Notes under the pieces: model-generated
Seen by the model: the letters and a program-made list of their open reading frames with translations, nothing else
Databases searched by the model: none
What the model was told of the DNA's origin: nothing
NCBI GenBank assembly: GCA_937916565.1
Contig: CALFSR010000194.1
Coordinates: 1 to 30,622 of the forward strand
DNA: 30,622 bases
Direction: 5' to 3'
Source: an uncultured Bacillota bacterium
GTDB lineage: Bacteria > Bacillota > Limnochordia > Limnochordales > ZCTH02-B6
Made by a program: the position numbers and the translations under genes
Part shown: positions 15,758 through 23,903 of the stretch, in pieces
Position numbering within the stretch: position 1 is the first letter of the stretch
Layout: each line of letters starts with the position of its first letter

Positions 15758-16832
15758 CGGAAAGGCGCCCGCCGCCTGGGCGTGGCTGCGGGAGCTTCTG
15801 GTTTCCCTGGGAGCCGTGGCGCTGGCGCTGCTGGTCGGGGCCGGGCTCCTGGCGCTGGCCGGCTACAACGTCGCCGATGCGTACGTGAGCCTGTATCAGG
15901 GCTCCTTTGGCAACATCTACAGCCTGGCCGACACGCTGCTCAACGCGATCCCACTGCTGTTCACGGGCCTTGCGGTCGCGTTCGCCTTCCGGGGCGGGCT
16001 TTTCAACATCGGCACAGAGGGACAGCTGTATGTCGCCGCGCTCGCGACCGCCCTCGTGGCCCTTGCCCTGCCGGGTTGGCCGTCCGTACTGGTCATCACC
16101 GCGGCGCTGCTGGCCGGAGCGGCTGCCGGCGCGGCGTGGGGCTTCGTGCCCGGTTTCCTCAAAGCGCGCACCGGCGCCCATGAAGTCATTACGACCATCA
16201 TGCTGAACTACGTCGCGATCCTGCTCACGACGCACCTGGTCAAGACGCAGTTTAAGGCGCCGGGGCCGGTGGACCAGACCGCCCTCATCCCGGCCGCTGC
16301 GCGGCTGCCCGAACTCATCGCCACGACGCGCCTCACATGGGCCATCGTCATCGCCATCGCGCTCATCGCGCTGGTGGACTGGGTGCTGCGCCGCAGCGCG
16401 TGGGGCATGGACGTGGAGCTGCTCGGCCAAAACCCGGAGGCCGCGGCCTACGCGGGCGTCCCGGTACAGGCCCGCGTCGCGATGATTATGGCCGTGAGCG
16501 GCGCCATCGCGGGCTTGGCCGGAAGCACGCTGGTGCTGGGCGTCCTGCACCGGTTCATTACCAATTTCTCGCCCGGATACGGTTTCACCGGCATCGCGGT
16601 GGCCCTCGTCGCCCGCACCCGGCCGTGGGGCATCGTCCCCGCGGCGGTGCTCTTTGGCGCGCTGCAGGCGGGCGGGCTTTCGATGCAGCTTTTCGCCCGC
16701 ATCCCATCGGACCTGATGACCGTCGTGCAGGGCCTCGTCATTCTGTTTGTCGCGGCGCCCGGGCTCGTCACCCTGTTCCGGCGCCGGGCGGGCAAGACGG
16801 GGATGGCCCTTGAGCGGGAGGGAACCCGGTGA
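15750..16832 (+). CDS. Nucleoside-type ABC importer permease 1 (NupP-like)
   Basis: This is a 360-residue inner-membrane permease of the branched-chain amino acid/sugar-type family. The motif FRGGLFNIGTEGQLY (80-94) is the family hallmark and HEVITTIMLNY (144-154) the cytoplasmic coupling region. Roughly eight to ten hydrophobic segments are visible. ATG 15750 has GGAGG at good spacing and overlaps the ATPase stop (ATGTCTGA), indicating translational coupling. The frame extends upstream to 15693 inside the ATPase gene, but that start is unlikely. The C-terminus is basic and polar, ending in the overlap with permease 2. Confidence 0.93.
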   Translation: MSDGKAPAAWAWLRELLVSLGAVALALLVGAGLLALAGYNVADAYVSLYQGSFGNIYSLADTLLNAIPLLFTGLAVAFAFRGGLFNIGTEGQLYVAALATALVALALPGWPSVLVITAALLAGAAAGAAWGFVPGFLKARTGAHEVITTIMLNYVAILLTTHLVKTQFKAPGPVDQTALIPAAARLPELIATTRLTWAIVIAIALIALVDWVLRRSAWGMDVELLGQNPEAAAYAGVPVQARVAMIMAVSGAIAGLAGSTLVLGVLHRFITNFSPGYGFTGIAVALVARTRPWGIVPAAVLFGALQAGGLSMQLFARIPSDLMTVVQGLVILFVAAPGLVTLFRRRAGKTGMALEREGTR

Positions 16833-17782
16833 GCGACGCCTGGGACGTCATCTTTCAAATCAACACCCTTACCGCAGCGCTGCGCCTGGCCACGCCCATC
16901 GCACTGGCCGCCATGGCGGGCACCTTGAGCGAACGGGCCGGGATCGTCAACATCGGCCTGGAAGGCAAGCTTCTGGCCGGCGCGTGGGCGGCCGTCTACG
17001 TGACGTACGTGACCGGCAACCCGTGGCTTGGGGTGCTGGCCGCGGTGGCGGCGGGCATGCTGGTCGGGCTCCTGCTGGGCCTGTTTGCCATCCGGCTGCG
17101 GGCCGACCACGTGGTGGCCGGCGTTGGCATCAACATCCTGCTCCTAGGCCTGACCACCTGGCTGATGCAAGTGATCTGGGGCAGCCGGGGCACGTCGCCC
17201 ACCGTGACGCCCCTTCCCCGCTGGTCCATCCCTATCGTGCGGGACATCCCGGTCCTCGAAGAGCTTGTCGGCAGCCACGCTCCGCTGGTGTACTTCACCC
17301 TCCTGGCGGCACCGCTGCTTTGGGTCGTGCTCTTTCGCACGCCTGCTGGCCTGCGCCTGCGCATGATCGGCGAGCACCCGGAGGCCGCCGACACTGTCGG
17401 CATCCCGGTGCACCGGACCCAGTACCTCACCCTGCTGGCCGCCGGCGCTTTGGCCGCCCTGGGCGGAGCGCAGCTGGCCCTGGGGGACCTGGCCTGGTTT
17501 AGCCAGAACATGTCCGCGGGCCGGGGCTACATGGCCTTGGCCGCCAACGTCTTTGGCCAGTGGAACCCCATCGGCAGCCTGCTGGCGGCGCTGCTCTTCG
17601 CCCTGACGGACGCGGTGCAGATGCGCATCCAGACGTTGCCCAACCCGTGGCCGACGGAGCTCGTCCAAATGCTCCCTTACCTGCTCACCGTCTTGGTTTT
17701 GTCCGGCGCCGTCAAGCGGAGCCGGCCGCCGGCTGCCCTTGGCCGCCACTACCCTCCGGACCACAGCGCAGGAGCACCTTGA
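16829..17782 (+). CDS. Nucleoside-type ABC importer permease 2 (NupQ-like)
   Basis: This is a 317-residue inner-membrane permease and partner of the preceding one. The motif IVNIGLEGKLLAG (39-51) corresponds to the FNIGTEG motif of permease 1, and RADHVVAGVGINIL is the likely coupling region. It starts at GTG 16829 inside the stop of permease 1 (GTGA overlap, four bases), so coupled translation is expected. The end, RSRPPAALGRHYP plus a short tail, is normal for the family. Its last 71 bases overlap the convergent alcohol dehydrogenase gene. Confidence 0.93.
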   Translation: MSDAWDVIFQINTLTAALRLATPIALAAMAGTLSERAGIVNIGLEGKLLAGAWAAVYVTYVTGNPWLGVLAAVAAGMLVGLLLGLFAIRLRADHVVAGVGINILLLGLTTWLMQVIWGSRGTSPTVTPLPRWSIPIVRDIPVLEELVGSHAPLVYFTLLAAPLLWVVLFRTPAGLRLRMIGEHPEAADTVGIPVHRTQYLTLLAAGALAALGGAQLALGDLAWFSQNMSAGRGYMALAANVFGQWNPIGSLLAALLFALTDAVQMRIQTLPNPWPTELVQMLPYLLTVLVLSGAVKRSRPPAALGRHYPPDHSAGAP

Positions 17783-18725
17783 GCACGCCGGGCTCGGCCG
17801 CCCGGGCCAGCGCCCGGTCACCTTCCCTCAAGGGAAATTCCGCCTCCACCATCGGCTCCGTGACGATCTTGCCCTGGGCCAGTAGACACACGGCCGGTGC
17901 GAACGGGCCGCAGCGGGAGCCGACCACGGTGACTTCCCGCACCACGAGGGGCGCGAGGTCGATGGTGATGGGCCGCTCGATGGTCGTCTTCAGGACCAAG
18001 ATTCCCCGGGGACGCACCAAGGCTGCCGCCTGCTGGAAACCGCCCGGCCGCCCCGTGCACTCCACCACCACGTCCATCTGACCCAGGACGCCCGCGGCAG
18101 CCACCTCGTCCGCGGTCAAAGTTCGCACGCCCGCCTGCTCGGCGATGGCAAGCTTATGCCGGTGCCGGCCGATGAGCAGCACCGGGCAGCCGGCCAGCGC
18201 CAGCACCTGGGCGCACAATATCCCCAGCCTGCCGTCGCCGACCACCGCCACCCGGTCGGCCGGGCCGATGTGCACCTGTTCCAGGATCTCGAGCGCCGCC
18301 GCGAGGGGTTCGACAAAGACCGCCCGCCGGTCGGGAACCTCATCGGGCACGAGGTGCAAGTTTGCCTCGGGCAACACCATCCACTCCGCGAAGGCCCCGT
18401 CCCACCGGTCAATGCCGAGCACGCGACTGTGGCGGCAGTGGCGCCCAAGACCGCGCCGGCACATGTCGCACTCGCCGCAAGCGATGGTGATCTCCCCCAC
18501 CACCCGCCTGCCGACCCACTTCTGATCGTCCGCCTCGACCACCGTGCCGACGAACTCGTGGCCCAAAACGCCAGTGAAGCCCATGTACCCCCGGACGAGC
18601 TCCATGTCGGTCCGGCACACGCCGGCCATGGAAACCCGGATCAACGCGCACCCCGGCGGCCGCTGCGGGAGCGGCCGCTCCTCGACGGCCACGACCCCGG
18701 GCTGCTTGACCACTACCGCCTGCAA
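17712..18725 (-). CDS. Zinc-dependent medium-chain alcohol dehydrogenase
   Basis: This is a medium-chain dehydrogenase/reductase that oxidises an alcohol or polyol with NAD(P). Numbered from ATG 18740, catalytic zinc ligands are Cys42, His61-Glu62 and Glu144; structural zinc cysteines are 88, 91, 94 and 102 (CGECDMCRRGLGRHC). The nucleotide-binding GDGRLG is at 168-173. The better start is TTG 18725 (protein opening MQAVVVKQPG), because GGAGGG lies seven bases before it and because family members begin this way; ATG 18740 itself lacks a ribosome site. The substrate is not predictable; threonine- and sorbitol-dehydrogenase-like members look similar. The C-terminal 15-20 residues are low-complexity and overlap the permease 2 gene on the other strand. 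Confidence 0.92.
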   Translation of the reverse strand: MQAVVVKQPGVVAVEERPLPQRPPGCALIRVSMAGVCRTDMELVRGYMGFTGVLGHEFVGTVVEADDQKWVGRRVVGEITIACGECDMCRRGLGRHCRHSRVLGIDRWDGAFAEWMVLPEANLHLVPDEVPDRRAVFVEPLAAALEILEQVHIGPADRVAVVGDGRLGILCAQVLALAGCPVLLIGRHRHKLAIAEQAGVRTLTADEVAAAGVLGQMDVVVECTGRPGGFQQAAALVRPRGILVLKTTIERPITIDLAPLVVREVTVVGSRCGPFAPAVCLLAQGKIVTEPMVEAEFPLREGDRALARAAEPGVLKVLLRCGPEGSGGQGQPAAGSA

Positions 18726-18786
18726 GGCGATTCCCTCCATTCATCGTAGAACTCTGGCAAAGCCGCGCCTCTTGCGCCGGCGCCCT

Positions 18787-18803
18787 GCCCGGGCAACCCG
18801 GGC
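18787..18803. repeat. Short GC hairpin in the dehydrogenase/SIMPL gap
   Basis: GCCCGGG, CAA, CCCGGGC: a perfect seven-pair stem with a three-base loop. No T-run follows. It is the only clear structure in the 295-base divergent gap 18726-19020; I found no convincing promoter there. Confidence 0.35.
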
Positions 18804-19020
18804 CGCGTTCGCCGTTTCCGGGCAAAGCCGGCCGGCCCAAAACCCGCCAGCCCCCTGCCCGGTCAGGTGACGAGGAACGGCCGCCGGCTCGGTCGAAGTT
18901 CGCTGTAGGCGCGGGCAGCACCTGCGCAAGCTACCACCGGGTACAAGCCGTCGCGAGGCCGTCCGACGCGGGGGATGGGCCGGAGCCGGCGGCGGCCCGG
19001 GCGGGAAGGGTGGAACGTGG

Positions 19021-20256
19021 ATGATGAGACGCAGGCGGAAGGCACGCCTTGTGGCGTTGGCTTTAACGATCGTGGCGGCCGGGGCAATCCTCGCGCTGGC
19101 CCAAAGCGACGGCAGCGTGATCTACGAGGGCGAGACGCTGCGCTCCTGGCGGTGGCACGGCCAGACCGACCTGCCGGACCAGTATTTCGCCCTGCTCCTG
19201 GACCCATCCGACCTTGAACTTGCGCGCCTTGCGCTGCCCCAAAAGGTGTGGTCGGAGCACGGGGCCGAGCTCACGCGCTGGGCGGAGGATGAAGGAACGG
19301 CCGCCGTTGTTGCCTACCTCGGCGAGGCACCGACGGGGGGCTATGGCATCAGCGTCCGCCAGTTGCGGGTGGACGGCGCGGGGGCGCGCCAAGTCGTGAC
19401 GGTGGTCGTCGACCGCCGCAGCCCTGCTCCGGGTGAGTTTGTGACGATGGCGGTCACATACCCCGTGGACATCGTGCCCGTTCCCACGGCCAAACTGCCC
19501 GCCGGCACCTTCACCGTGCGGTTCGTCGACGGGCAGGGCAACGTGCTCGCCCAGCAGCGGCTGACGCGGGTTGCCGAGACCGGGAGCGGCGGGAGCGCTG
19601 GCGCGGCCGAGGCCGCCGACGCCGGAGGCCAGCTGCGGGTGACGGGCTACGGCGAGGTGACCACGGCTCCCGACAGGGCGACGGTTGGTTTCTCGGTCGT
19701 AGGCCGGGATGAAACCGCGCCCGCGGCCCAGCAGGCGATGAACGGACAGCTTGCGGCCGTGCTCCGGGCGCTCGACGAGTTCGGGCTGCCCGATTCGGCC
19801 GTCCGGACCCAGCAGTTCAGCCTCAACCCCCGCTGGCGCTACGAGGACGGCCAGTCGTTCATCGTGGGCTACGAAGCCCGCACGCAGCTTGAAGTGCAGC
19901 TCGATGAGCTCGACCGCCTGGGGACGCTGGTGCAGACCCTGGTGAATGCCGGCGTGACGGAAGTGAGCCAGATCCGCTACGGCCTGCAGGACGTCCGGTC
20001 CGTGCAGGAGGCAGCGCTGCGGCAGGCGGCCGCCGACGCCCGCTGGCGCGCGGAAGCGTTGGCCGCGGCGCTTGGCCAGCGCATCACGGGGATCGTGGAG
20101 GTCTATGATCAATCCCGGGGCACCGCCCAGCCGACGCCGTACCCGGTCATGCGGGCCGCGATGGCCATGGACGAAGCGCTCGCCCCTGAGTTCCCGCCCG
20201 ACGAACTGACGGTACGGGCGGAAGTCGTGGTCGTCTTCCGGATCGCCGGACAGTAG
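19021..20256 (+). CDS. Exported PrcB-like plus SIMPL (DUF541) domain protein
   Basis: This is a 411-residue protein with an N-terminal hydrophobic segment (10-28) after an arginine-rich start, so it is exported or membrane-anchored. Residues about 95-165 (GGYGISVRQLRVDG, VVVDRRSPAPGEF) resemble the C-terminal domain of protease complex subunit PrcB. After an Ala/Gly-rich linker (187-203), a SIMPL/DUF541 domain covers about 205-409, starting LRVTGYGEVTTAPDRATVGF. SIMPL proteins are periplasmic or surface proteins of unclear function, some tied to stress tolerance. GGGAAGGGTGG upstream supports ATG 19021. It converges on the oxidoreductase gene with a seven-base gap. The PrcB match is by pattern only. 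Confidence 0.87.
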   Translation: MMRRRRKARLVALALTIVAAGAILALAQSDGSVIYEGETLRSWRWHGQTDLPDQYFALLLDPSDLELARLALPQKVWSEHGAELTRWAEDEGTAAVVAYLGEAPTGGYGISVRQLRVDGAGARQVVTVVVDRRSPAPGEFVTMAVTYPVDIVPVPTAKLPAGTFTVRFVDGQGNVLAQQRLTRVAETGSGGSAGAAEAADAGGQLRVTGYGEVTTAPDRATVGFSVVGRDETAPAAQQAMNGQLAAVLRALDEFGLPDSAVRTQQFSLNPRWRYEDGQSFIVGYEARTQLEVQLDELDRLGTLVQTLVNAGVTEVSQIRYGLQDVRSVQEAALRQAAADARWRAEALAAALGQRITGIVEVYDQSRGTAQPTPYPVMRAAMAMDEALAPEFPPDELTVRAEVVVVFRIAGQ

Positions 20257-20263
20257 CCGTTCA

Positions 20264-22186
20264 TCAGGCGGGTAGATCCGAGGGCGAAGAGAACGTGCTC
20301 ATGGGCGGCCGCTCATGCAGTTGGGCGGCCGCCCACGCTTGTACGGCCGCGGGGCCAAGGAACTGGCCGCGGGCAAAGCGATGGGCGCCCAGCTGAGGCT
20401 TTCCGGCCGCCCCTTCCTTGGGCGCGATATCCGCAAGCGCGGCCCGCAACAGGTGGACCAATTGCCCAAGCCTCCGGCTCGACGCCTGCTGGTCCTCCTG
20501 GACGTCGACCGCCACGACCCGCCGGAAAGCTGCCAGCACCCGGCCAAGTCCCGGCGGCAAAGGCGACAGGCATCGCAAGTGGAGGGCCGAAACCGCGACG
20601 CCTTGCGCCCTTAGCCGCAATGCGGCCTCCTCCACGGGTCCGCGGGTCATCCCCCAACCAACCAGCAGCAGTTCGCCCGCGTCGCCGCCTACGGGCCGGG
20701 GAGCCTGCACGAACCGATCCACCGGCGCCGCAGCGATGCCAAGCTGCGCGAGCAGCCGGTCGACGCACGCCTCGCCGGGGACTCCATCTGAACCAGAATC
20801 CGTTGCCCGGTCCCAGCCGGCCCCGGCGGCCCGGGGCGCGAGCGCGGCGGTGCTGAGCCACCCGCCCCACACGTCCGCCCCGCTCCGGCGCGGCCACGCC
20901 TGCACCGCCCCAAGCAGCGCGGCGTCCACCAAGACGAAGCAGTCGCACCGGTACTGATCGGCCAGCTGCCGGGCCAAGCCTACAAAGTGGTAGCACTCTT
21001 CTACCGTCGTCGGCGCCAGCACCACCGGCCGCGGCCCACCCGGGCAACCGGCAGCGGCCGATAGCGGGTCACTCCCAAAGGGGAACAGCAGCGCGTCGGC
21101 CCGGGGTGCCCGCTCGATCCGCACGATGACCCGCGGCCCGTCGGACGCCGCCACAGGGCACGCCACGGCCTCCGGATCAAGGGCGCGCTCCTCGAGGTTG
21201 GCCGGTCCCCCGGCCACGTCCACCATCAGGACCGGCCCCGATGCGGCATAACCCCGGCCCGGGCGAGCCGCACCGCCCTCCCGCACGGGACATGTGCGCC
21301 GGTCGCACGCCACCGCCCGGGCGCGGGCCATGCGGGCTTCCCACCGGGAAAACACGCGGCCGCCCAGGGCGCGGTACGTCTCCGCCCAGCGGTCCAGGGC
21401 GGGGTGTTCGGTGTTCGCCACACAGCAGGTGAAGCCCGCGGTCAAAGCGCCCATGGCCAGCGCTTCGCGCCCGCTCATCACCTCGATGCGGTCCGCGAGG
21501 ACGGTACCAGGCGCGGCTGCCGCCAGCGGGAGCGGGAGAAACAGCGCGGCGTCGCGCCAGCCAAGCTCAAAGAGGCGCAAGGCGGCGCTGACGGTGCGCC
21601 GGCCCCCGGGCGCGAAACGGTTTTCGAGCGCCCGGCGCACCTCGGCCGGATCATGGTCAAACAAGCGGGCAAGCAGGCCGAGCGCCACGATGCGCTCACC
21701 CTGGGGAAAGGCGGGCACGCGGCTCGCCAGCGCCCGTAGGGGCACGAGGCGTACGGGGAGGCTCCCCCAGTGGGAGGGGTTGCAAGCTTCCGAAGCTGAA
21801 GCCCCCTCACCGGGGGCGTCCAGGAGCAACAAGCCACCAGGCTGGAACGCTCCGGCGGCCAGGCGGCTGCGCAGCAGCGCGGCGTCAAAGACGAGTCCGA
21901 GACTCGCCCCATCGCCCCCGCTGTAGACCGGACCCCGGCCAACCCGCACGCGGCAGCCGGAGCGGCGCCCGTCGCCCACGTAGCCCATCCACACGCTTTG
22001 GCCCATGCGGGCCGCCACCTGGGCAAAGACGGTGGCGACGTCGACGCCGGCGGCGGTCGTATCGCCGACGATCTCAAACGCCAGGTCCGCGGCGGTCCCA
22101 AGCGACGGGGTCCCGGTTTCGCTCCCCCCCGCTGGCTGGTGCAACCTCTGGTCAACCCGAAGCGTCCGGGTAGACACGGTGCTCAC
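20264..22186 (-). CDS. Divergent 2-oxoacid:ferredoxin oxidoreductase-like gamma-alpha fusion
   Basis: This is a 640-residue protein with the layout of KorA-type fused gamma and alpha subunits. The gamma-like domain is about 35-205 (FEIVGDTTAAGVDVATVF replaces the usual GxGGQG-type opening). The alpha-like part starts at 236 (VMSGREALAMGALTAGFTCC), with VVLAPTTVEECYHF later, and a C-terminal transketolase-like domain (LLVGWGMTRGPVEEA, then LRCLSPLPPGLGRVLAAF). Motifs normally rich in SGPG and GGPSTGLPT are lost or altered (AGGPANLEE remains), so normal oxidoreductase chemistry is doubtful. No beta subunit or ferredoxin lies nearby. GTG 22186 is the start of the open frame but has a weak ribosome site. 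It sits head to head with an ScfR-type regulator. Confidence 0.8.
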   Translation of the reverse strand: MSTVSTRTLRVDQRLHQPAGGSETGTPSLGTAADLAFEIVGDTTAAGVDVATVFAQVAARMGQSVWMGYVGDGRRSGCRVRVGRGPVYSGGDGASLGLVFDAALLRSRLAAGAFQPGGLLLLDAPGEGASASEACNPSHWGSLPVRLVPLRALASRVPAFPQGERIVALGLLARLFDHDPAEVRRALENRFAPGGRRTVSAALRLFELGWRDAALFLPLPLAAAAPGTVLADRIEVMSGREALAMGALTAGFTCCVANTEHPALDRWAETYRALGGRVFSRWEARMARARAVACDRRTCPVREGGAARPGRGYAASGPVLMVDVAGGPANLEERALDPEAVACPVAASDGPRVIVRIERAPRADALLFPFGSDPLSAAAGCPGGPRPVVLAPTTVEECYHFVGLARQLADQYRCDCFVLVDAALLGAVQAWPRRSGADVWGGWLSTAALAPRAAGAGWDRATDSGSDGVPGEACVDRLLAQLGIAAAPVDRFVQAPRPVGGDAGELLLVGWGMTRGPVEEAALRLRAQGVAVSALHLRCLSPLPPGLGRVLAAFRRVVAVDVQEDQQASSRRLGQLVHLLRAALADIAPKEGAAGKPQLGAHRFARGQFLGPAAVQAWAAAQLHERPPMSTFSSPSDLPA

Positions 22187-22226
22187 CCCGCTGGCGGCCT
22201 GGCGCCTTCTTCCTCTGTTGGCTATC

Positions 22227-22256
22227 AGTATACGGGGCGGCGAAATCTCTTGTCAA
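22227..22256 (-). promoter_or_regulatory. Strong promoter of the oxidoreductase-like gene
   Basis: On the minus strand: TTGACA (22256-22251), an 18-base spacer, TATACT (22232-22227). It is close to ideal for the housekeeping sigma factor. The -35 box lies inside the inverted repeat 22240-22268, so a protein bound there would block transcription. Confidence 0.78.
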
Positions 22257-22268
22257 GCGAATTTTCGC
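22240..22268. promoter_or_regulatory. Inverted repeat in the shared oxidoreductase/ScfR promoter region
   Basis: GCGAAA (22240-22245) and TTTCGC (22263-22268) are inverted about the -35 box of the oxidoreductase promoter; a further GCGAA word starts at 22257. It is a candidate binding site for the neighbouring ScfR-type regulator, by position. Confidence 0.5.
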
Positions 22269-22305
22269 TGCTGGCGGCATCTCGCGAGCGGAGGCCGCAG
22301 CTCCC

Positions 22306-22335
22306 TTGACGCTCGCGGGCGGGTTGTGGTAAGTA
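22306..22335 (+). promoter_or_regulatory. Possible promoter of the ScfR-type regulator
   Basis: TTGACG (22306-22311), an 18-base spacer, then TAAGTA (22330-22335). The -35 is good and the -10 weak, about 40 bases before the regulator start. Confidence 0.4.
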
Positions 22336-22376
22336 TGGCACGAAGAGCTTAGGCAGGACGGGAGCAGGGGTCAGGC

Positions 22377-23873
22377 ATGGCGTTCAACCCGATTCACATC
22401 ATCTTTGGCCTCAAGCTCCGCCAAGCCCGCCTCGCCAAGGGGCTGTCCGTCACCGAGCTCGCCGAGCGCTCTCAGCTCTCCCCGTCCTACATCACCGAGA
22501 TCGAAAAAGGGCGCAAGTACCCCAAGGCCGACAAGATCATGCGCCTCGCATCAGCCCTCGGGTACGACTACGACGAACTGGTTTCCCTGCGCCTTGAGCC
22601 CCCGCTGTCGTTTTTGGAAACGCCGCTCAGCTCGCAGCTGCTGCAGGACTTTCCCCTGGAGCTGTTTGGCGTCGACCCAAGCACCGTCATCGAGGTGCTG
22701 ACCCGCTCGCCGGCCGAGATGAGCGCGCTCGTCAAGGCGCTGCAGGACATCGCCCGGGGGTACGCGATCCGTGAGGAGCACTTCTACCTTGCGGCGCTGC
22801 GGTCATACCAGGAGTACCACCACAACTACTTTCCCGAGCTCGAGCAAGCCGCCCGGGACTACGCCGCCCGGGCCGGCCTCGCACAAGCGGGGCCCATCGC
22901 CGAGGAGGCTCTGGCGCAGGTCCTCACGGAGCGGTTCGGCTATCAGATCGGGCCCATCCCCGTCGGCGAGCACCCGAGCCTGGCCGCCTACCGCGCGGTG
23001 TACTTGCCCGGCCGGCCGCCCCGGTTGCTTCTAAACACCGGGTTGCTCACGTCGCAGCGCAAGTTTGTGCTAGCGAGAGAAATCGGCTACCGCGTACTCG
23101 GGATCGAGGAGCGGGCGCTGACCAACTCGCCCGACCGGGTGGACTCGTTCACGCAGGTGCTCAACGACTTCAAGGCCGCCTACTTCGCCGGCGCCTTGCT
23201 CATGCCCGAGGGCCAGGTAAAAGACGACCTCGCGGCGCTTTTTGCCCTGGAGACGTGGCAGCCGCAGCAGCTCGTGCGCATGCTGGACGCCTACGACGTG
23301 ACGCCGGAGACGCTCCTTTACCGTTTCAGCGAGCTTGTGCCCCGCCACTTCGGCCTCAAGGTGCACTTCCTGCGCTTCAACGAAGTCAACGGCAGCTACC
23401 GGCTGTACAAGCAGCTCAACATGAGCCAACTGTCGCTGCCCACCGGCTTTGACCTGCGGGAACACTACTGTCGCCGCTGGCTGACCATCCGGCTCCTGCG
23501 GGAGCTCGCCGCCGGCAGCCCCGAGCCGCATGCGGGCATCCAGCGTTCCCGGTTCCTCGAATCGCAAAAGCAGTTTTTGTGCCTTGGATTCGCCCGCCGG
23601 GACAACTTGCCGCCGTTTTTGCACACCAGCGTCATCCTCGGCATGCGCATCGACGACGAGCTGTACCAGGTCGTGCGCTTCGCCGGCGACCCCAACATCC
23701 CCGAGGGGCTCCTCAACGAGACGTGCGAGCGTTGCCCGCTGCTCCCGGAAGAGTGCAGCGAGCGCGCCGCTCCGCCCACCCGCTGGCAGCAGCAACAGCA
23801 GGTCGAGGAGCGCCAGCGGGCCCTCGCCCGGCTCATGGCCGAACCGGCGCCGGCCGCCTCCCAAGCGATCTAA
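22377..23873 (+). CDS. XRE-type regulator of the short-chain fatty acyl (ScfR) family
   Basis: This is a 498-residue transcription factor. The helix-turn-helix covers about 10-68 (LRQARLAKGLSVTELAERSQ, then SPSYITEIEKGRKYP). A central ImmA/IrrE-like domain (about 170-300) keeps only a decayed metallopeptidase helix: REIGY (234-238) in place of HExxH. The C-terminal domain ends in CERCPLLPEEC (Cys450, 453, 460) then ERAAPP, the signature of ScfR proteins, which sense acyl-CoA or similar metabolites and control acetate, propionate and glyoxylate pathways. A glutamine-rich tail follows. The start ATG 22377 has GGAGCAGGGG upstream. Its divergent neighbour is the natural first target; a CoA-transferase operon ends next to its 3' end. 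Confidence 0.93.
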   Translation: MAFNPIHIIFGLKLRQARLAKGLSVTELAERSQLSPSYITEIEKGRKYPKADKIMRLASALGYDYDELVSLRLEPPLSFLETPLSSQLLQDFPLELFGVDPSTVIEVLTRSPAEMSALVKALQDIARGYAIREEHFYLAALRSYQEYHHNYFPELEQAARDYAARAGLAQAGPIAEEALAQVLTERFGYQIGPIPVGEHPSLAAYRAVYLPGRPPRLLLNTGLLTSQRKFVLAREIGYRVLGIEERALTNSPDRVDSFTQVLNDFKAAYFAGALLMPEGQVKDDLAALFALETWQPQQLVRMLDAYDVTPETLLYRFSELVPRHFGLKVHFLRFNEVNGSYRLYKQLNMSQLSLPTGFDLREHYCRRWLTIRLLRELAAGSPEPHAGIQRSRFLESQKQFLCLGFARRDNLPPFLHTSVILGMRIDDELYQVVRFAGDPNIPEGLLNETCERCPLLPEECSERAAPPTRWQQQQQVEERQRALARLMAEPAPAASQAI

Positions 23874-23903
23874 TCTAAGGGCAACCCGCGTCCTGCGCCG
23901 TCG

